From: Pseudophaeomoniella oleicola | Lineage: Eukaryota > Ascomycota > Eurotiomycetes > Phaeomoniellales > Phaeomoniellaceae | Assembly (NCBI GenBank): GCA_003868215.1 | Contig: QWDQ01000048.1 | Span: 147,607 to 211,606 of the forward strand | Reading direction: 5' to 3' | DNA length: 64,000 nt | Part shown: one piece after another, positions 33,152 through 44,795 of the stretch | How positions within the stretch are numbered: the stretch's first letter is position 1 | How the letters are laid out: every line of letters starts with the position of its first letter | The notes under the pieces: generated by a model | What the model was told of the DNA's origin: nothing | Databases searched by the model: none | What the model saw: only the letters and a program-made list of their open reading frames with translations | Position numbers and translations under genes: made by a program

Positions 33152-34767
33152 ATGTCGTCCGACTTCTCATCAAACAGAGCACCCTCCCTGCCAAGAGCAT
33201 CCTCCCAGCCGAGTACTCTGAACGAGGCGGTGGCTGCCGAGCTCGATCATGCTGCCCCCGTTTCAAGTAGCTCATCCGAGAACTTGTTGGACGACGGTCC
33301 ATTGACACCGGCGCTGTCAGCGTCACCACCAAGTCCAAACCTTTCTCGTCCCGCTTCGTTCTCGGGAAATAGTAGTTATCACGAAGACTGGGACGCTTTT
33401 CCCCCTCTAGAGAAGCTTACGGTTTTCGATTTTCTCGATAATATCGCATTGCCGCAACGAATAGAGAAATGGCAGCAGTCTATATCGGCGCAGACGGAGA
33501 GGATGTTGAAACAGCGGCAAAAACTAAGAGCGCAGGGCACCAAGACTAAGGAACGAGCCATGGCAGAATGGAAGAAGCGGGCGCCAACAGCAGATGAGCA
33601 AATCGAAAAATATAGGGCCAGGATTACTCGGTTGACCAAGCGCTTCAGCGAGGCTACCACAGTCACCGTCAGAGAAAAGGCTTCATTCATAGCAGGTGTG
33701 CTGAATGTATTCATATCCGGCTACCTCATTGGTGCATATCCAGAACATTTCTACCTCTGGTTCACCGCTCAGCTGTGTTATTTCATGCCGATCCGATATT
33801 TTACCTACCACAAGAAAGGGTATCACTATTTTCTGGCCGATCTGTGTTACTTCGTCAACTTCCTCTGTGTACTCTCACTCTGGGTTGCACCGAAGTCTAA
33901 GCGACTATTTATCAGCACATATTGTCTCGCATACGGTAATAATGCCGTTGCGATCGCTATGTGGAGGAATTCCATGGTTTTCCACAGCCTGGATAAGGTC
34001 ACAAGGTCAGCTACGCGTAATCTTGGGTGCTACTTGTGCTGACTTTTCACAGTCTTTTTGTTCACATAATGCCGCCTGTGACACTCCATTGTCTGGTGCA
34101 CCTCACCTCAGAGTCTATCCTTCAGGAGCGTTTCCCGGCTATTCACAGTATCAAGTTCAGTCCAAAGGGATCTCCAGAACATTATTCTTTGTGGGCAATG
34201 ATAGTGTGGGCAACCGTACCATATGCGGTGTGGCAGCTATCCTATCATTTCTTGATCACCGTGCGTCGCAGAGAGAAAATCAAAGCCGGTCGACCGACTT
34301 CGTTCACCTGGCTGCGAAAGTCATACGCAAACACATGGATTGGTGATTTCGTGCTCAATCTGCCGGAATACTTGCAAGAGCCGGCATTTATGATGATCCA
34401 GTACTCCTATGCTCTATTCACCATGATTCCATGTCCACTCTGGTTCTGGTATCGTTGGGCAAGTGCAGCGTTTCTATTCTCTGTTTTTTCGTGGAGCATT
34501 TATAACGGTGCAACCTTTTACATTGACATATTCTCGGGGCAGCGATTCCAAAGAGAGCTGGAGAGTCTGAAAAAGGAGGTTGCGAAATGGCAAGCGAACC
34601 CTGACGTCACCGCCAGCCCCTCTCTTTCAGCCGATAAGCGGACGACAGGAAAATCGGATGAGAATATTGACATGTTGCCTGCGTTGGATGGAGGTGCAGT
34701 TAGTGCATCGACTGGCTCCGATCGTGGTGTTGAGGAATCTGCAAGAGAGCGAAGAACCGGCGAGTGA
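33152..34767 (+). CDS. gpc1: Glycerophosphocholine acyltransferase Gpc1 (DUF2838 family)
   Basis: Two exons, 33152-34005 and 34053-34767 (intron 47 bp, GTCAGC...TTCACAG, phase 2), about 522 residues. The N-terminal ~100 residues are Ser/Pro-rich and disordered. A basic helical stretch follows (RMLKQRQKLRAQGTKTKERAMAEWKKRAP). The DUF2838 membrane core carries about eight hydrophobic helices; marked segments are YLWFTAQLCYFMPIRYFTY, FLADLCYFVNFLCVLSLWV, LAYGNNAVAIAMWRNSMVFH, HIMPPVTLHCL across the junction, and YSLWAMIVWATVPYAVWQL. Established knowledge: yeast Gpc1 uses acyl-CoA to acylate glycerophosphocholine to lyso-PC in the ER, part of phosphatidylcholine turnover. The C-terminus is a charged coiled region. 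Membership is clear from the family core; activity here is inferred. Confidence 0.9.
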
Positions 34768-35253
34768 GCGCTTTTGACTCTGTTTTTTGAGCTATTGCTT
34801 TTTTTTGTCCTGGTTTTGAAAGCGTCGGCATTCTTTTTAGATACCCTTGCCTGAAACTGTAATCCCTAAGACGAGAAGAAAATATCGCACTTAACGTTAT
34901 CGCCTCAGCGTGAGGTAGCGAAGACATGCCAGCCTGTTTCAAACCCACCATAAAACCCGGGATTTCCGCTCGTCATCCAGAGCAGCAACTTCTGATCAAT
35001 TCCGTTTCGGTGACTGGCTGAATAATACGAGTCAATAGAAAAAACCTCCTCTGGACGATGTGCCTTCGACTGACGACTTCTTGAACGCTACGGTCAAATG
35101 TACTAGTAAATGTTGGACAGTTTAGTCGCAATACTATGGCAGCGGAATCACCAAATCCTCCGCTACCTGGCCTGACAATGCAATGAGTCACGTCTGTACG
35201 CAAATCGTTATGTGTGCTTGTAGATTGCGAAACACAGGATTTGGTGTAAGCCG
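34768..35253. other. Spacer between gpc1 and the N-acetyltransferase gene
   Basis: 486 bp with no coding signal; holds the gpc1 3' UTR and the promoter of the next gene. Confidence 0.6.
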
Positions 35254-36276
35254 ATGGATGCGACAGCAGTAATGGCGTCAGCATATAGTCCAGAACAGAT
35301 CGATCGCTATCTCGAATACATCGACATCCCATCTCGGTACCGTCGTGCCGCAAATCCCTCTCTCGGTTTGGAATTCCTTTCTACCTTGCACAAATACCAC
35401 ATCTGTCACTGTCCCTATGAGAACCTGAGCCTGCATTACTCTCCTAGCCATGCCATCTCCCTCGATCCTCAGCAGCTGTACGAAAAGATCGTCGGCAATG
35501 CACGTGGACGTGGAGGGTACTGCATGGAGAATTCCATCTTTTTCAATCATGTCCTCCGCGGATTAGGCTTTCGCGTGTACACGGCGGGCGCAAAGATACG
35601 GCACCGAGTTAATGGGAGCCCTCAGGGGGATTACATCGGCTGGGTCCACGTTGTCAACATCGTGATATTCGATGTGCAAACGCCGGACGGTACGGTTCGG
35701 GAAAAGCAGAAGTATGCGGTCGACGTGTCGTTTGGCGGAGATGGGCCTAGAAGTCCGCTGCCCATGATCCATGGGCATGTCGTGCAGAACATTGGTACCC
35801 AACAGATACGCCTTGTCCATGACTTCATTCCATCTCAAGTGCACCGTAGCGAGGAGGATGGGGCCCAGAGAATGTGGATCTATCAGTACAGAAATCAGTC
35901 GGACTCGCCTTGGAATTCATTCTACGCTTTCCCAGAGTTCGAGTTCACCCAGCAGGACTTCGAGATCATGAATTTCTACACCAGCCAGAGTGCGGAGAGT
36001 TTCCAGACGTTCGCCGTGTTGGTGGTGAAGTTCCTCAAAAAGCCACTAGAAGGGGATCAAGAGGGCAAGGAAGAGGTCTATGGGAAAGTCATGCTCGTCA
36101 ATGGAGATGTCAAAATCAATCGTGGAGGGCGCACGGAATTGATTAAGACGTGCAGAACTGAAGCGGGGAGGGTGGCAGCTCTAGAGGAATATTTTGGCAT
36201 TACTCTCACTCCTGAAGAGATTGAGAGCATCAAGGGACGGGTCAGCGATCTTGGGAAGACAGAGCTCAGTGCTTGA
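35254..36276 (+). CDS. Arylamine N-acetyltransferase (NAT)
   Basis: A single-exon 340-residue protein. The catalytic triad of the NAT family is visible: Cys90 in RGRGGYCMENS, His132 in GWVHVVNIV and Asp157 in YAVDVSFGGDGP. The N-terminus has the family segment IDRYLEYIDIPSRYR and the PYENLSLHY motif. Either ATG 35254 or the in-frame ATG seven codons on (before ASAYSPEQ) could start it; I kept the longer. Family knowledge: ping-pong transfer of acetyl or other acyl groups from CoA to arylamines and hydrazines. In plant-associated Fusarium a NAT detoxifies benzoxazolinone breakdown products using malonyl-CoA. The donor and substrate here cannot be read from sequence. Cytosolic, with no targeting signal. 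Confidence 0.93.
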   Translation: MDATAVMASAYSPEQIDRYLEYIDIPSRYRRAANPSLGLEFLSTLHKYHICHCPYENLSLHYSPSHAISLDPQQLYEKIVGNARGRGGYCMENSIFFNHVLRGLGFRVYTAGAKIRHRVNGSPQGDYIGWVHVVNIVIFDVQTPDGTVREKQKYAVDVSFGGDGPRSPLPMIHGHVVQNIGTQQIRLVHDFIPSQVHRSEEDGAQRMWIYQYRNQSDSPWNSFYAFPEFEFTQQDFEIMNFYTSQSAESFQTFAVLVVKFLKKPLEGDQEGKEEVYGKVMLVNGDVKINRGGRTELIKTCRTEAGRVAALEEYFGITLTPEEIESIKGRVSDLGKTELSA

Positions 36277-36655
36277 TGTAGCTAAGGAGATTTCCTTCTA
36301 TATGAGATGAGCACATAAACCAACTCGAGGCTATGGCAAAGTACGCAGTGCCCAAGGAATGGATGGCCTGCGGTATATATTCCTATGCCACGTAAAATGA
36401 AGTACACGGGCCAAAACAGGGTCAATTAAAACAAGTGCAGAAACAGAATGTGCAAGCAATCAGAACTCTCATCGGTTAGATCGCATCTTTCAAGCGACCC
36501 TTTTCCGTAAAGCCCATCGTTTTTTTATCATCCATCATGTCGTCTCATCATTGGTTCATGAAGGCTGAGTGCTGGTCGTTCCGGGAAAACTAAATCTTCC
36601 AGCATCTCCTATCCGATCTAAGCCGATGATGTACCAAGGCACATCAACTCGTGGT
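36277..36655. other. Convergent spacer
   Basis: About 380 bp between two converging genes; nothing recognisable. Confidence 0.6.
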
Positions 36656-36937
36656 TCACTTGGGTCCTGACTCGGATCTCTTGCCTTGCAGTGGGTCTCC
36701 AATCTTGTTGGTGGTTCCGGAGACACCATTTCCAGTGCCTTGAGCAGTGTCTTTGATGCCAGAAGAAGCATCTGTTACAGTCTTTCCCACGCCTTCACCC
36801 AAGGTCCCCACTGTAGAGCCAACGGTAGAGAGCACGTTGCCGCCGATACCTCCGGCTGTCTTTACGGTCCCTCCAACTGCACTCCCGATACCACCCAACA
36901 AAGAGCCACTCTTTTGTTGTTCGGTGCTGTCTGACAT
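36656..36937 (-). CDS. Small Gly/Thr/Val-rich repetitive protein
   Basis: A 93-residue frame from ATG 36937 to TGA. After a polar start (MSDSTEQQKSGS) the protein is a run of loosely periodic Gly-rich segments (GGIGSAVGGTVK, TAGGIGGNVLS, TVGSTVGTLGEGVGK) and then polar repeats (DASSGIKDTAQGTGNGVSG) with a basic end. It has no aromatic residue and no Cys. The amphipathic, glycine-spaced pattern resembles stress hydrophilins, LEA-like or lipid-surface amphipathic proteins. No family is recognised with certainty. The frame stands alone, with no overlapping gene, and its composition is clearly non-random, which is why I accept it as a gene. Conservation in related fungi would settle this. Confidence 0.65.
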   Translation of the reverse strand: MSDSTEQQKSGSLLGGIGSAVGGTVKTAGGIGGNVLSTVGSTVGTLGEGVGKTVTDASSGIKDTAQGTGNGVSGTTNKIGDPLQGKRSESGPK

Positions 36938-38328
36938 TGTGGCGTCTGTGGTTGAGTGAATCTGACGAGGTTTGAGTGAGTTTGTTGATATCTTCGAAGT
37001 CCTACAGTAGCTAGCCGATATTAGCCTTGATTCCCAGCTTGCCAGGCTACTCTTGTCCTTTCAATTGCCTTTCCGAAGAACTTACTTTGAGGGATCTGTT
37101 TCGATGAGTTTTTGGATGAGTACCTAGGTATGAAAATGAGAAGCTGCGTCAGAAACAGTCACATTGTATTCTGTTCTTGTACTTGGAATCTGACCTTGGA
37201 GTTGAATTGACGTCAGCGGGGATGGCAGCTCAGCAAGGAACGAAAAAGTTGCTGACTTAGCATGACTTGCTGACTTAGCATTTTGCAGTGTTGCAATTGC
37301 TTGGCTGCTTGAACGTGTGAACGACTTTCCCCTGTCCATTCTTCTGATATATCGTGATACCCCTTGTTTTCTTTACCCCACGACCACACAATTCCATCAC
37401 TCCCTCATCCTTGGTTGAGTACAGTCAATGGTCGGTATTGCTCAAATTCATCTAGAGAAGAAGGAAAAGCGTTGGATTCCTACTCTTCGAACCCATTAAA
37501 TATTGAAAATTTACTTCTGCACAGGCGTAATTTTCTCGCGTGGGCTGGGCACAGAGGGTCCTGGTTGCACCTTTTGTCCGAGTCATTTCCAGGAGATAGA
37601 GTCGATCTATGAATCTGTCGCGTCTCGGTTGAATTCAAGCTGCATGCTTGCACTTCTTTGGGGTGGAGAGAGTCACGGAGGAAGTTGCGGGTTCGGACGC
37701 CAAGGCGCTCATCTAAACGACACCAGAGAAGCCCTGCGTAAGCAGGTGTTTTGGTAGAAGTCAATCAACGGAGACCTGTATCGACTCTTCTTTGGTGGTG
37801 TCTGTCTCGTAGGAGACCCAGAGAAGCAGGCTCAGAGCTCGTATTATTGTCGAGGTTGGAAAAACTTACCAAAGTGTATCGACAGTCACATCTCGCAGAC
37901 CGAGGCCGTGAGATTGCTGTGTAGTGAAGCTATCAGCTTCCGCTCAAGTCGGCAAGACACCTGCGAGGAAACCATTGGCCAGATGGAAACACCGAAAGTG
38001 TTTACGTTGATGGGGTACTAGAATCCACGATTCATGGAGAAGCGTCAGACGTAGAGCATTATTGTAAACGCTGATAGAAGACGACCAGGCTCAGGAAGCC
38101 GTTCATCGTCGACTTAGGACCCGAGACTTTTTATCCAAAGGTGAGATCTCCCGCATTATCCCACAATGCCTGCGTTGCATCACGAACCTTCCTCGGCGTA
38201 CACATCTCATACAATTCTTTCACTTCTTCCTCTCGTCTTCCCCAACATTCCCTCCTTCATATCACCATCAATCTTTCCATCCTGTTCTTGCCATATCCCT
38301 CAACCACTCGCACCTCTTGTACTCAGCC
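36938..38328. other. Intergenic with a perfect TACCTAGGTA and a short direct repeat
   Basis: 1.4 kb promoter region for the small Gly-rich gene (left) and the STE20-type kinase (right). TACCTAGGTA lies at 37121-37130. A TTGCTGACTTAGCAT segment is repeated in tandem at about 37249-37282. The ~95-codon frames around 37480-37764 overlap each other and lack protein character. Confidence 0.6.
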
Positions 38329-41300
38329 ATGGTGCCCAGAAAATCTGAGAAGAGCTCTGGCTCTCGCAGGAACCTTTTCTCCAGTCGGTGCTGTTACTTG
38401 GTGAAGCCCTCTCTTTCCTGACTGAAGCTGACCTTATCCGTGTACAGACATCGTCCAGAACCTCAGGCACAGGCATCGGAGCCAGCGACCCCACCTGCAC
38501 CTTCGACTGAACAATTACCACCTATTCGTTCTGTATCTCCGCTTCGGGCGTCGGTAATATTTGGCGTTGCGGGCAACGTTTCTCACCCAGAAAGCACGCA
38601 GGCTGGGCCAGTTTTACCTGTGAGACGTGAACTGACTCTCCTTGAGCGAAGGCTTGGATCATCATTTTCAAGATCTATCCGACTAGAGCCTCCTCCTCGC
38701 TCTCCACTCAGACTTCGTAATAGTCCTCTCGCCCATCAGACTACTCATCCAAGAGAAGTTGTAAGCCCTATACCGACTGTTCCTGGTGGGACAAGTAGCT
38801 CAGCACAGCAATCTCTTGCGGTAGAGAGCAGTCGCGTTCCCCTTGAGTACACTTCGTCGAACAGAGGTACAGCTGAAGGTGAAGGTCGACCATCGGTAGA
38901 GACCAACAGGATCGCTGGTAGTTCTGTTGAACCTGGAAATCAACCAGTTGGGAACCATCGCACATCTGTTGGGGCAGGCGGTCCGGACGCAAGGGGGCTC
39001 GTATCTGATCGCTCGAATTCTGCTCACGCTCCTATCCCACGAACGTGTTCGGTAACGTCTCCTGTCGCGTTAGCTGAAGGCAGCGTCCAAGGAAGACAGC
39101 ATCCAAGCTCCGGTGCAAAGTCTGAAGCAGAGAAAGCTGTTCCCAGAGGTATAGTTGCTCAGAGGACATTACACTTCGAATTAGCAGACACCCTCGAGAG
39201 GCTTGAATCTCCAAGCACACCGAAGACTGGTATCTTCCCCCCTTTCGCAGACTTCTCCGACTCCAGTCGTAGCTATTCGAGCGCAGTAAGGTACCGGTTA
39301 GCAAACCCAGGGCCACTATTTCAGGTGTCAGGTGGCTACCGAGATCAATATTCTGAGCCAGGCACTCCAACTCCAGCCACACAGCAGTCGTTTGAAAATC
39401 CAGACACCAATCCTGCACTCGTAGCTGGTGAACAGAGTCCTGCAGAACACGAAGGGAGGACATTACCAGAGATTATCTTCGAAAGTCTTCGTGGAGAAAG
39501 CTCTGACGGTGAGGAATTCGACAGACCTGCGGATCTGAAGGATCCTCCATCTGCTCCAGGTGTGTACTCTCAGATAGCCGCAAAATCCCGATACAACGAG
39601 GCTTACTGGTCAAAGAAACGAAAGCCAATCCCAATGGCGTTTCTAAATCCTAATTCGAACCTCTCGATGACAGAACATCGGCGTGAGGCAATACACTTAG
39701 CGAAGCAACAAGAAGCAAATGTGAAGGCGAAATGTGCTCGCAACAACGTTGATTTTCCGCCGTACACATTTGAAGAACTGGTTGGGAAAGGAAGCTTCGG
39801 AAGAGTGTACAGATGGTAAGTGTCGATCATCCTATGAGAATACCTTAAGTAACCGTGCCGTTCACAGTCGTCAGGTAGAGACGAAGAAAGTCGTGGCTAT
39901 CAAAGTCATAGATATTGACGATGCGGATTTCGCAGCTGTTGGTGTTGAAGCGGAGGAGCAGATCAAAGACTTTAACAAAGAGGTTCGCATTTTAAAGGAC
40001 CTGAAGGAATCCGGGGTACCCAATCTGAATACGATCATTGAAGCAAGAAGTGTACATTCTCAGCTCTGGATGGTTTGCGAGCATGTACAGGGAGGGAGTG
40101 TGAAGACACTGATGCGTGCCACACATGACAAACTTCAGGAAAAGTACATCATTCCTGTTGCTCGCGAGGTCGCCAAAGCCCTTGCTGGTCTTCACAAAGC
40201 GGGCTTCATGCATAGAGATGTCAAAGCAGCGAACATTCTCGTTCATGAAGTAGGAGCCATTCAACTCTGTGACTTTGGCATAGCAACTCATATGACACAT
40301 CACACTGATAAACGAAAGACCTTCATCGGAACTTTACATTACATGGCACCAGAGATATTCGTCGATGATAACGACCGAGAGTATGATTTCAGCGTTGATA
40401 CCTGGGCTTTTGGCTGTTCGTTGTATGAGATGGCGGTTGGCAGACCCCCCAACACAGATCTTCGTGAGCCGAGACAATTACAGTCCCGTATGAGGCGACT
40501 GAACAAAGGTATTGAGTTACCAGCTAATGAAGAGTACTCGGGTGGCCTACGCAAACTTGTCTCTGAGATTCTCGTTCCAGATAAGGATGAACGACTTTCA
40601 ATGGAAGATGTTGTCAATCATGAATATTTGGAAGATACGGAGATTTCACATCCAACAGAGTCTTTAAGAGAGGTGATTCAGGAATATTACCGATGGCTTA
40701 TGGGCGGCGGAAACCGCCTTTCACTATTTGTCCCATTCGGAGCAAGAGGAGCTGAAGAACCAGACGCTGATGACATGCCAGCTGAAGACTGGAACTTCGA
40801 TGTCTCGTCCAGCTTTTCAAAGAGAATGTCGACCATGTTCAACATCCCTGACTATTCCAACGTCGAAGTAGACTTCATGCCAGAAGCCGAAATAGAGGAT
40901 GAGGATAGTCTAGATTCAGCAATCCCGGAAGGATCAACGATCGACAAGAAGAACTTTGAACTTCGTGTCGCACGAGGAGCGGAGGCCTTGGGCAATATCT
41001 TTGATCCTACCGCAACAGACTATCGATATGAACACAAGAGGGATTTTGTTGGTGTTTCAGCAGAAGCAGAACGACGACAGTCCGACCTCCCATTACGTCA
41101 AGAAGATGACAGACCTTACTCAATCGCGTCAAATGTCATTGATCTCGGAGATTTCGACTCTGAAGGTTACCGTGCCGTTGACACAGCTGTGAAACTTGCC
41201 GACCCTGCGACCATCCGAGCAAACAGATCAAGCAGCAAGCTATCGAAAGAACCGACAGCTGAGCAACCACCACCTCTGCCGGATACACTTGATGACTATG

Positions 41301-42160
41301 AGAATGCATTCAACGATACTGATCGTCCAGCAACGCAAGACTTCTCGTTCCCGCCAAAAGAATGGCTTCAAGGTGCTGCAGCGACCGAAGATCAAGAAAC
41401 TGCCGGCGGTCCTAGCACAACTGACAACAAAGCCACGAAACACAAGACGATGGAATGGTCCTTTGCCAGCGCTATGGCCGAAGCAGCTGAGACAGAAGAT
41501 GAAGGAGGAGCACAAGATGCTAGCACAGGACTAGCAGGACCGTCATCCAACACTCCATCCCGCCAACCTCTGCTCCGGTCGCAAACCGAGGTCGTGACAA
41601 CGAGGGACCTGCAAGAAGCGGCGTTCATCGCCAACGAGACCTCCCGGCCGGGTACGGCCATGTCTGAGACGGACGCCGACCCATTCCACTACGACCAGCA
41701 AGGGCCGCAACCTCGGTTCGGCAATGACATGGTCCCCCTCGCCCTCCAAACCGGTCTCTCAACGACCGAATTTTACAACTCCACCCTGCGCTCCTCCTCC
41801 ACCTCCTTCTCCGAGCTCGGCGCTCCAGGCCCGGACCTCGATCCCGCTGCCGCCGTCGTCGCAACCGGCCCCCGTCGTCCCTCTGCTGGCCCTCCACCAG
41901 CAGCAGTCGGTGCGAGCGGCGGACCGATCGCGCGCGGTCGCGGACGAGGTCGCGGCGTCCCTCTCCTTCCTGGAGGCGTCGACTTCCCCGACGTTCCGGC
42001 CCCGTCTGCCGCAGTGTTGGGGGCGGCGGCCTCGTCGGAGGTGTTGGAGGAGGAATTGGGTGGGTTGTTGAGCGGGTTGGTCAGTGGGTTGGCGGCTGCG
42101 GAGGCGGCGTTGGGTTTGGAGGGTGGAGGTAGTGGTGGGATGAACGGGGAGGGATTGTGA
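38329..42160 (+). CDS. STE20/GCK-type serine/threonine protein kinase with long disordered flanks
   Basis: Three exons, 38329-38387, 38448-39815 and 39868-42160 (introns 60 and 52 bp), about 1239 residues. The first exon (MVPRKSEKSSGSRRNLFSSR) is phase-compatible but uses a weak GTGCTG donor, so the N-terminus is less certain. Residues ~20-455 are Ser/Pro-rich and disordered, ending in a basic block with YNEAYWSKKRKPIPM. The kinase domain spans about 461-735: GKGSFGRVYRC across the second junction, AIK with Lys488, HRDVKAAN with Asp593, DFG at 611, and GTLHYMAPE. These are STE20-group hallmarks. The C-terminal 500 residues are acidic/disordered and turn Gly/Ala/Pro-rich, with an RGRGRG run and a jump in GC content over the last ~450 bp. 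Such kinases act in septation, polarity (MOR/SIN) or MAPK signalling; the exact ortholog is not assigned. Confidence 0.88.
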
Positions 42161-42491
42161 GGGAGGGGAGAGGGAGGAGAAGAAGAAGAAGAAGTCCGCT
42201 GGTTTTGTTTGTTTGTCCGTCTTTTCTTTTTGTATCTATTGATTTATTATTTCAAAAATGGAGCCAATTGATCGGTCAAAGAGAAATACCCTACAGTATA
42301 CCCCTTTCTTCCCCCATGAAGGACTATACACTAGTACACGTAGCGAGAGGGTATATATAGATAATCTAATAGAGTCTACCACGACGAGGAAGGTTCGATT
42401 TCCCACACTGTCCAAGGAGGGTGAAAACAAAAAGGGAAAGATGCTCATAATCTACAAACTGAGTAAGTACATTTAAAAGACCTCCCGACTT
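42161..42491. other. Convergent 3' spacer
   Basis: About 330 bp between two kinase genes pointing at each other. T-rich and GAA-rich tracts, no gene. Confidence 0.6.
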
Positions 42492-43940
42492 TCATAGATC
42501 TGCCTGATGATGATCTTCGTCGGGCAAGACCTCGATGACGTTTTCGATCAACGAGATCAAGTCGTCAATGTCCGGTCTCTCGGCCGGTTCGACTTGCAGG
42601 CATCTCCTGACGACTTCTTTGACGTCTTCGCTGATGGTATGTGGTGCGGGCGATGATCCGTCTGCTTGACCGTTTTGCTGCTGCGTTCGGATCGGTTGAC
42701 CCTGTCGCTGTTTGCCTTTGTTGTTGTTGGTATTACTGTTGTGGCCTTCGTCAGGGAAGCGCCAGTCGCCGCCGAGCACGCAGATGCTGAGGCTGCCGCC
42801 GGTTTCTTCGCTGCGGGCTTCGAAGGGGGATTTGCCGACGAGGCAGGCGTAGAGGGTGCAGCCGAAGGACCAGATGTCGACTTTCGTGTCGATGACGGAG
42901 CCGGTTTTGACGTCGAAGAGTTCGGGGGCACGGTACGGCATGGTCGAGTGCTCGGCGGCTGTGTCTTGGATGGCGAGCGCGAGGGATCGTGAGGTTATGG
43001 GCGTGGGTGACGGGGCGAGGGAGCCGAGGTCCATCAGGACTGGGTCGGTGCCCGAGTCAGAGATCATGATGTTCCCTGATGATAATAGATTAGCGATTCA
43101 TGCTAGCGAGTACTCGGGGGTATGTCAACATACCGGGTTTGATATCTCTATGAGCATAGGATCTCATTTCTCCTTCTCCTACGCCTTCCTGTGCTCGCAT
43201 GACCTCTCCCTCCATGAGTGGTGCTCCTGCCTCGGCATCTGCATCGTCCTGTGGTTCTGCTCGCATCTCCCTCTTCCGATTCTTCTTCGCTTTTCTAGCG
43301 GCGTCGCGATCTTCCGCCGCTGCTTCATCTCTTATCGCCTTTGCTTTCCCTCTGTTTGAGCCACTCCTGACTCTGTATTGGTGCATATCCTTCAGCGCTT
43401 TTGCGACACCTAGCATGAGGATCATTAGACGCTTTTCCGGGAATTTGGTTCGATTTACGAGATTGGCGTTGATTGCATCTTGCAGGTTGCCTCTTCGGTA
43501 GTATGGTAATAGTATGTACACTGTTTTCGAACCTGCGGAGTTGTCGTTACCAATGCCTGATATCTTGACGCCGCTATCGTTTTGTACAGAGTGGTCGATC
43601 GCATGTATGATGTACGATGAATTTGAAAACAGCGTGTATGCTTCGACTTCCTTCAGAGCTTGCGAAACAGATTCTTGACCAAAAGGACATCTTATCTTCT
43701 TCAACGCATATAACTGTGACGTCGAAGTATCTTGGACGAGGTAGACATACGAGAAGCCGCCCTGTCCAATGTTAGCGACTGAGCATTGGCTACAGGCAGT
43801 AACAAGCGTCGCATTCATACTTCACCCAGTAACCGGAGCAGCTTGAAACTGCGACCGTTGATTTTCAGCTGTGGCGATCCCGGGAAACAGTAGAGGCAAT
43901 TGGAAAGCGAATATAATAGATCGTAGAATAGCTGCGCCAT
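42492..43940 (-). CDS. env7: Env7/STK16-family (NAK) protein kinase
   Basis: Three exons on the minus strand: 43940-43821, 43761-43134, 43075-42492 (introns 59 and 57 bp), about 443 residues. The start MAQLFYDLLYSLSNCLYCFPG carries Cys residues suited to palmitoylation or membrane attachment, as in Env7 and STK16. The first splice restores the Gly loop LLGEGGFSYVYLVQD, the second the catalytic loop HRDIKPGNIMI. Further motifs: LYALKKIRCPFG (catalytic Lys), LMDLGS in place of DFG, PYRAPELFDVKTG and VDIWSFGCTLYA. A highly charged ~65-residue insert (rich in Arg, Lys, Glu, Ala) separates helix E from the catalytic loop, and an Asn/Gln-rich insert lies near the C-lobe end. Family knowledge: vacuolar/Golgi membrane kinase; yeast Env7 restrains vacuole fusion. 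DLG instead of DFG is usual for this family. Confidence 0.92.
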
Positions 43941-44795
43941 CGTAAGCTGCTCAGCAGTAGAGCTGCGCCAAGTTACCAAAGAGGTATGCCAACAGTATAG
44001 CTTCGTTGTAGTTGTATGGACGAAAAACTGGAAAACACTCAGAACAGGAGAATTGAGTTGCGCGCCTTCACGGAGAATGGATCGTCAGCAGTAATTAGTA
44101 GTTGATTGTTGATTGCAAGTGATTCTCTCGACAAAGCTGCAACATGTCCTGATGCGTATCTCAGAATCCGGGGGCGGAAACGGGCCGCATAGTAACAATA
44201 GAAACGCCCGAGGTCAATGGTCAACCCATACACATCACATTACATTAGGCTACACGTACAGCAGGCACGTCTACTGATCGGAAGGAGAAAAGTATGAATT
44301 TTGTGAAGTTTTCTTCTTGGCCCACCACCGCCTCTCCATCCCATTGCCGCCGACCACTGTCTGTTGAAGAAAAAGGTTGGATCATCGAACATGGAAAGAA
44401 GAGCTGACTGCCAACTGCGGAATCTCGCCTCTGCTCCTGTTGAAGGCATACAAGAAGGATGATCGAGCCCAGCCAGAAGACAGTGACTAAATACAAGAAA
44501 GCAGAACACCTGAACGCCCAAGAACAAAAGAGACTGACTATGCAGAGGATCACTCTAACCCGCCAGAGTACGAGCGCCGTAGCACCCCTGTGTACTCTGG
44601 AAAATCGAGCTTCGAGGAGAGCCAACTCCAATATCACAAAGCAAAGAACTCCCTCCCAATCTCCCACTCCATCCCAATGCAAGAACAAAAACCGGACACA
44701 ACATGAAAAGCCACAGCCAGATGATCCCAGTACACCCAAGATCCCTCAATCCTAAGCTCCCCGGACCACCCCAACAACCCCAGTAAGTGTTGCAT
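43941..44795. other. Left flank of the gene-poor repeat region
   Basis: The proximal few hundred bases upstream of 43940 should hold the env7 promoter. Frames of 90-160 codons on both strands overlap one another between about 44240 and 44755 and look non-coding (no domain, odd composition). No RNA gene recognised. Confidence 0.5.
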
